Shown here: piece by piece, positions 60,620 to 64,000 of the stretch
How positions within the stretch are numbered: position 1 is the first letter of the stretch
Layout of the letters: every line of letters begins with the position of its first letter
From: Lewinellaceae bacterium
GTDB taxonomy: Bacteria > Bacteroidota > Bacteroidia > Chitinophagales > Saprospiraceae
DNA length: 64,000 nucleotides
Direction of reading: 5' to 3'
Assembly: GCA_020636005.1 (NCBI GenBank)
Contig: JACJYR010000001.1
Span: forward strand, 3,467,079-3,531,078
The notes under the pieces: generated by a model
The model's database searches: none
Seen by the model: the letters and a program-made list of their open reading frames with translations, nothing else
Told to the model about the DNA's origin: nothing
Made by a program: the position numbers and the translations under genes

Positions 60620-61053
60620 CTTCCTGTGTAAAATATCCTGCTGCGTTGGCGGCAATTTTTTTATGGATAGGGTTCGTATGCGCCATTAGCTTCATGGAAG
60701 CCTGGCTCAAATTCAGGGCACCCGGCATCACGCTGCCGTTGGGCCTGGGCATCGGGAGGTTGGTGTTCAATGCCTTAAATAAAATGGAATGGCTGTTTTT
60801 GTTGGTCATAGCCAGCAACTTGCTGATTGCTAAAGGCCTGGGCTGGAACATGCAGAACATACTTGTAGCAGTGCCTTTTGCTTTGTTGGCAGTGCAAACT
60901 TTATGGTTGTTGCCTGTACTGGATGCCAGGGCAGGCTTGCACATCCAAGGCCAGGAGGTGCCTGCATCCAACCTTCATTTTTACAATGTCGGGATGGAGT
61001 TGGTCAAAGTGGCCTGCTTGGGCTGGGCTGGCCTGCTGCATTTAAAAGCATAA
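60616..61053 (+). CDS. membrane protein linked to the haemoglobin gene
   Basis: A 145-residue protein with four predicted transmembrane helices (AALAAIFLWIGFVCAISFMEAWL; MEWLFLLVIASNLLIAKGLGW; ILVAVPFALLAVQTLWLL; VKVACLGWAGLLHL). It starts within the stop codon of the haemoglobin gene, so it is translationally coupled. Similar small membrane proteins occur with NO-response genes in Bacteroidota, but no function is established. Confidence 0.75.
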   Translation: MTSCVKYPAALAAIFLWIGFVCAISFMEAWLKFRAPGITLPLGLGIGRLVFNALNKMEWLFLLVIASNLLIAKGLGWNMQNILVAVPFALLAVQTLWLLPVLDARAGLHIQGQEVPASNLHFYNVGMELVKVACLGWAGLLHLKA

Positions 61054-61057
61054 ATCA

Positions 61058-61073
61058 GCCAGCACTTGCTGGC
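61058..61073 (+). terminator. short hairpin between the membrane protein gene and ric
   Basis: GCCAGCA CT TGCTGGC is a perfect 7-base inverted repeat followed after three bases by ATTTTGATT. It could be a weak terminator or attenuator between the haemoglobin pair and the ric gene. Confidence 0.4.
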
Positions 61074-61104
61074 GGCATTTTGATTCATACAAACATGGAA
61101 TGAA

Positions 61105-61848
61105 ATGATAAATTTAACTGAAAAAACAATCGGGGAAATCGTAGCCAAAGACTACCGTTCTGCGGCTGTTTTCAAGGCCCACAAAATAGACTTTTGTTGC
61201 AAGGGAAACCGCACTTTGTCGGAAGTGTGCGAGAACCAAAATATATCAAGGTCTGTGTTAAATGCCGACCTTGAAAAAGCCATGCAGAAGCCCAATCCTG
61301 AATACCCCAAATTTGATTTCTGGTCGTTGGATTTATTGGTGGATTACATCGAAAAAAAACACCATCGGTATGTAAAGGGGAAAATCCCGGAAATCCAGGC
61401 GTACCTTGAAAAAATTTGCCAGGTACATGGGAAGGCGCACCCCGAACTCATGGAAATCCGGCAATTGTTCGAAGGTGCTGCCCATGAGCTTGTCATGCAC
61501 ATGCACAAAGAAGAGAAAACCCTATTCCCTTTTATCCGCATACTGGCAGAGGCTGAATTGGAAGGAAAGAAAGACCTCAGCCGCCCGCATTTTGGAACTG
61601 TTGGCAACCCTATAAAAATGATGATGCATGAACACGATTCCGAAGGCGAACGGTTCAGGAAAATTGCACAGCTCTCCGACGATTACACACCACCTGAAAG
61701 CGCATGTAATACTTACAAGGTTGCATTTGCCCTTTTATATGAATTTCAGGAAGACCTCCACCAGCACATTCATTTGGAGAACAACATTTTGTTCCCCAAG
61801 TCAATACTGTTGGAAGAAAAATTATTGAACAAACAAAATAGCAAATAA
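61105..61848 (+). CDS. ric: iron-sulfur cluster repair di-iron protein Ric/ScdA
   Basis: A 247-residue ScdA/YtfE/Ric protein. The N-terminal DUF542 domain (TIGEIVAKDYRSAAVFKAHKIDFCCKGNRTLSEVC) carries the CC pair. The hemerythrin-like domain has di-iron ligands in HHRYVK, HPEL, MHMHKEEKTLFPFI, MMHEHDSEGERF and HQHIHLENNILFPK. It repairs Fe-S clusters damaged by NO or peroxide. It lies just after the haemoglobin/membrane pair in the putative Rrf2 regulon. Confidence 0.95.
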   Translation: MINLTEKTIGEIVAKDYRSAAVFKAHKIDFCCKGNRTLSEVCENQNISRSVLNADLEKAMQKPNPEYPKFDFWSLDLLVDYIEKKHHRYVKGKIPEIQAYLEKICQVHGKAHPELMEIRQLFEGAAHELVMHMHKEEKTLFPFIRILAEAELEGKKDLSRPHFGTVGNPIKMMMHEHDSEGERFRKIAQLSDDYTPPESACNTYKVAFALLYEFQEDLHQHIHLENNILFPKSILLEEKLLNKQNSK

Positions 61849-61869
61849 TGTGAGTTTTTGTCCATTGCG

Positions 61870-61902
61870 TTCCTGTCCATAATCATTCATTGTGGACAGG
61901 AA
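61870..61902 (+). promoter_or_regulatory. inverted repeat upstream of the broken cupin gene
   Basis: TTCCTGTCCA (61870-61879) and TGGACAGGAA (61893-61902) are perfect complements separated by 13 bases. It lies between ric and the start of the cupin pseudogene, in promoter position, and could be an operator or a terminator for ric. Confidence 0.5.
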
Positions 61903-61914
61903 TATAGCTTTAAA

Positions 61915-62213
61915 ATGAAAATGGTAGAAAAACCACAACTTAGTCCTGTATTTTTTGGAGAGCAATTCAAAGTATTGGAAGTAACTGGAAATGCGGAAGT
62001 AAATATGCCACTCTCCATTATTGCACCAGTGAAGTTGTTGTAACCATTCAAAAAGGACGGGCCATTCTGATTATTGATAATGCAGAAAAAGAATTGACGA
62101 CCGGAATGAGTGTGCTATTTCCAGCCAGGAAGGAACATTCCTTGAAAATAATTGAATCATTGAAAGCACAGGTTGTGATGGCAAAGGATGCCACCATTGA
62201 ATTTGAATCATAA
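61915..62213 (+). pseudogene. frameshifted cupin-like protein
   Basis: Frame 1 from ATG 61915 reads QLSPVFFGEQFKVLEVTGNAEVNMPLS and stops at 62041-62043. A second frame continues the same protein as TSEVVVTIQKGRAILIIDNAEKELTTGMSVLFPARKEHSL and ends at 62213. The two join if the CTCTCC at 62011-62016 has gained two bases (expected MPLHYCTSE). The intact product would be a cupin of about 98 residues like those near NO-stress genes. This is a recent two-base insertion or a sequencing error. Confidence 0.75.
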
Positions 62214-62233
62214 ACAATTTAAAAATTTGTAGT

Positions 62234-62551
62234 ATGCATTCCTACGATACCGTAAGCGAAGCCATGAACGACCTACGAAAAAGAGGCTATACACACGATT
62301 TCGCCATTTATGCTGAAAAGGAATGCCTTGTCTGCGGGGAAACTGCTCTAAATCTTTCACCAGAAGAGTTTTATATTGATGAGTTTTATCGTTTTGAAGG
62401 TGATTCTGACCCCGGTGATGAAATGGTCGTGTATGCCATATCTTCTGAAAAATACGGGCTGAAAGGGATTGTGGTAAATGCTTTCGGCACTTATGCCGAT
62501 AGTAATGTCTCAAAAATCGTGAAACACTTGCACCGGCATTTATCAATTTAA
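62234..62551 (+). CDS. small conserved protein (misnamed PRPP-synthetase-like family)
   Basis: A 105-residue protein of a Bacteroidota family often labelled phosphoribosylpyrophosphate synthetase without support. The hallmarks are AMNDLRKRGYTHDFAIY at the start, FYRFEGDSDPGDEMVVYAI, and GLKGIVVNAFGTYAD. It has no PRPP synthetase motifs. Members often flank hemerythrin and respiratory genes. It lies directly upstream of a rubredoxin-like Cys protein and a hemerythrin. Confidence 0.8.
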   Translation: MHSYDTVSEAMNDLRKRGYTHDFAIYAEKECLVCGETALNLSPEEFYIDEFYRFEGDSDPGDEMVVYAISSEKYGLKGIVVNAFGTYADSNVSKIVKHLHRHLSI

Positions 62552-62564
62552 TGTATCACAAACT

Positions 62565-62876
62565 ATGGATTTTATTAGCGCTTTGGTCAACTTTTAAAAA
62601 AAAACACCAGAACAAACAAAAGGGAAAAGTCCCGAAGGGGTGTGTCCTATTTGTTGGGGATATGATGAATATGACGGGAAAATCCGAAAAGTATATAAGG
62701 ATAAGCAGGTTGCCGTCAATAATCACAAAGACAGTTACATGCTGATTCAAGAATTTGTAGTGAACCATATTGATGGCATCAGGCTAAAAGAAGGAGAATG
62801 GACAAGTTGCCCGACCTGTGGGACTAAACATGAGAAAAAACATTCAAAAAGAAATGGAAAACATAAAATCTGCTAA
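62565..62876 (+). pseudogene. CxxC-CxxC protein with an early in-frame stop
   Basis: From ATG 62565 the frame reads MDFISALVNF, then TAA at 62595, then KKTPEQTKGKSPEGVCPICWGYDEYDGKIRKVYKDKQ and ends with a second CPTCG motif at 62876. The family normally begins like MDFISALVNFFKK, so the TAA interrupts it. Translation could restart at GTG 62640, giving 78 residues with both cysteine pairs. The first CPIC and last CPTC probably bind zinc or iron. The end overlaps the hemerythrin gene by 47 bases. It may be a nonsense mutant or a shortened but working gene. Confidence 0.6.
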
Positions 62877-63342
62877 ACCGATAAAAAGACATACTGCCCT
62901 GCAACCTTTAAGCCGTGAACACCATCACGGCTTATTGTTGTCATGGAAAATACGGCAGGGTTTGAAACTGAACATTGAACCTGCGAGAATCAAAAAATAC
63001 ACCGACTGGTTTTGGGAAAACCATCTGCAACAGCACTTTGAGTTTGAGGAAAAATTCATATTCCCCATATTGGACGAAGGCGACAAAATGGTGAAACGGG
63101 CAAAGAAAGAGCATGGCAGGTTGAGGCGTTTGTTCACTTCTCCGAAGCAGCCTATTGAAGTTAACCTATCACTCATTGAAGAAGAACTTGTCGCCCATAT
63201 CCGTTTTGAGGAGCGAATATTGTTCAATGAAATTCAGAAAATAGCCAACGAGAAGCAGTTGGCATTATTAGAAAAAATTCACCAGAAAATGCCTAAAACT
63301 GAAACCTGGGAGGATGAATTTTGGGCAAAAAACAAGAATTGA
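62830..63342 (+). CDS. hemerythrin-domain protein
   Basis: A 170-residue protein (start at 62830). The hemerythrin-like helical bundle has ligand positions in LSREHHHGLLLSWKIR, HFEFEEKFIFPIL, KEHGRLRRLF and HIRFEERILFNEI, consistent with a di-iron centre that handles oxygen, NO or iron. It overlaps the end of the preceding Cys-rich gene, so the two were probably translated together. It is followed closely by a lipoprotein gene. Confidence 0.88.
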   Translation: MRKNIQKEMENIKSAKPIKRHTALQPLSREHHHGLLLSWKIRQGLKLNIEPARIKKYTDWFWENHLQQHFEFEEKFIFPILDEGDKMVKRAKKEHGRLRRLFTSPKQPIEVNLSLIEEELVAHIRFEERILFNEIQKIANEKQLALLEKIHQKMPKTETWEDEFWAKNKN

Positions 63343-63347
63343 ATTTT

Positions 63348-63836
63348 ATGAAACCTACATACTTCTTTCTGTCCCTATTGCTTTTTGCAGTTTTTGGATG
63401 TGAAAACAAACCGAATGAGGAAGCAGCCTTATTGGAACTGTTCCAAAAAGAAAAAGCACTGAACTGCCAACTGGCATCCATGAAGGACAGTATCACTACC
63501 GAGTGGGACAACATCAACCATCTATTGCAAAAAAACCTTCCGACAGATATGCCCGCTGAGGAAAAAACGAATATGCTCAAAGTTCGGAATGCCAGTCTTA
63601 TCCGAATGTTCCAATCTTTTGACGATGTGGACGAAGGGGTAAAAATGGCTTTGGATAAAACGGAGCAACTGGACATGGAAATGACCAAGCGGATAACTGT
63701 CCTAAAAAAGGAGGCTCAAAAAATAGAATCAGAAAAAATAGTGCTTTTTCAAAAAATAAATGAAGCATCGGGTGCCGATGAGGTTTCCCGGTTTAAGGAC
63801 TTGCACCAGTCCGTTCTCTCGGAAAATTGTAACTGA
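63348..63836 (+). CDS. lipoprotein with coiled-coil, unknown
   Basis: A 162-residue lipoprotein (start at 63348; signal MKPTYFFLSLLLFAVFGC with lipobox Cys18). The rest is helical and charged (EAALLELFQKEKALNCQLASMKDSI; EQLDMEMTKRITVLKKEAQKIESEKI), suggesting a coiled-coil. No function is recognised. It lies six bases after the hemerythrin stop and may be part of that operon. Confidence 0.75.
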   Translation: MKPTYFFLSLLLFAVFGCENKPNEEAALLELFQKEKALNCQLASMKDSITTEWDNINHLLQKNLPTDMPAEEKTNMLKVRNASLIRMFQSFDDVDEGVKMALDKTEQLDMEMTKRITVLKKEAQKIESEKIVLFQKINEASGADEVSRFKDLHQSVLSENCN

Positions 63837-63881
63837 AATTTCAAACCCATTTCATCATATTTCTAATCAAATTATTGACCC

Positions 63882-64000
63882 ATGAAGAAGATTTTTTTAC
63901 CATTGCTGGCGTTCCTTTTCATCATCAGTTCTTGCCAAAAAGACGATGATGTTTTGGTGACCAGTAGCCCGGCATCGCAGTATTCCTACAACATTCCGCT
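63882..64000 (+). CDS. lipoprotein, partial at window end
   Basis: An open frame from ATG 63882 runs to the window edge. It starts with a lipoprotein signal (KKIFLPLLAFLFIISSC, then QKDDDV). Only 39 residues are visible, so the function cannot be told. It lies 45 bases after the coiled-coil lipoprotein on the same strand. Confidence 0.7.
   Translation, partial: MKKIFLPLLAFLFIISSCQKDDDVLVTSSPASQYSYNIP

Overview
The window looks like a chromosomal segment of a Bacteroidota bacterium, most likely from the Saprospiria (Lewinella/Haliscomenobacter-like). Supporting signs are the TAnnTTTG-type promoter -7 boxes, an alginate_exp outer-membrane barrel, RteC-like and BT4734-like (VirE_N) mobile-element proteins, an EAD11-like effector-associated domain and many lipoproteins. 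The assignment is inferred from gene families only; no rRNA or tRNA gene was seen.

Region 1 (1-15.9 kb) is ordinary chromosome. It holds a group of exported hydrolases (three alpha/beta hydrolases, an isochorismatase-fold hydrolase and a YtcJ-like amidohydrolase), a TPR sensor histidine kinase, a DMT/YdcZ transporter, an alginate_exp porin, an RDD membrane protein, an EAD11-like protein and the tRNA-modification GTPase gene mnmE. A decayed fourth hydrolase lies just upstream of the gene at 4472.

Region 2 (about 15.9-52.8 kb) is a large genomic island that starts right after mnmE. Its front holds an excisionase-like HTH, a tyrosine integrase, a DUF1016 (YhcG-like) nuclease, further HTH proteins, an RteC-like protein and primase/helicase-like BT4734/DUF3987 proteins. 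The rest is defence cargo. A divergent WYL regulator faces a retron: a predicted 220-nt msr-msd RNA bounded by perfect 11-nt a1/a2 repeats, a reverse transcriptase with the retron NAxxH and VTG motifs, and an overlapping unassigned partner gene. Then come a RecD-like helicase with a TPR/OB-like protein, a receiver protein lacking its phospho-acceptor Asp, a secreted HNH protein, a large uncharacterised possible nuclease, and a complete type I BREX operon (brxA-brxB-brxC-pglX-pglZ-brxL). The tail carries a SLOG-like protein, small unknown genes with a duplicated leader, an ArdC-like antirestriction protein and a block of three degenerate 200-bp repeats. No conjugation machinery is visible, so the island is at most mobilisable.

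Region 3 (52.8-64 kb) returns to chromosomal genes, mostly redox and nitrosative stress: an ECF sigma factor, a DoxX-like protein, a flavodoxin reductase, a CPVC thioredoxin-like protein, DUF2024, MarR, YggS, Crp/Fnr, a UbiA-like protein, then Rrf2 - truncated haemoglobin - membrane protein - Ric/ScdA - broken cupin - small conserved proteins - hemerythrin - lipoproteins. Near-identical palindromes upstream of the Rrf2 and haemoglobin genes suggest a local NsrR-type regulon.

The most notable points are the retron with its unassigned partner and candidate WYL operator, the mosaic and possibly phase-variable pglX, and several structured non-coding blocks inside the island.
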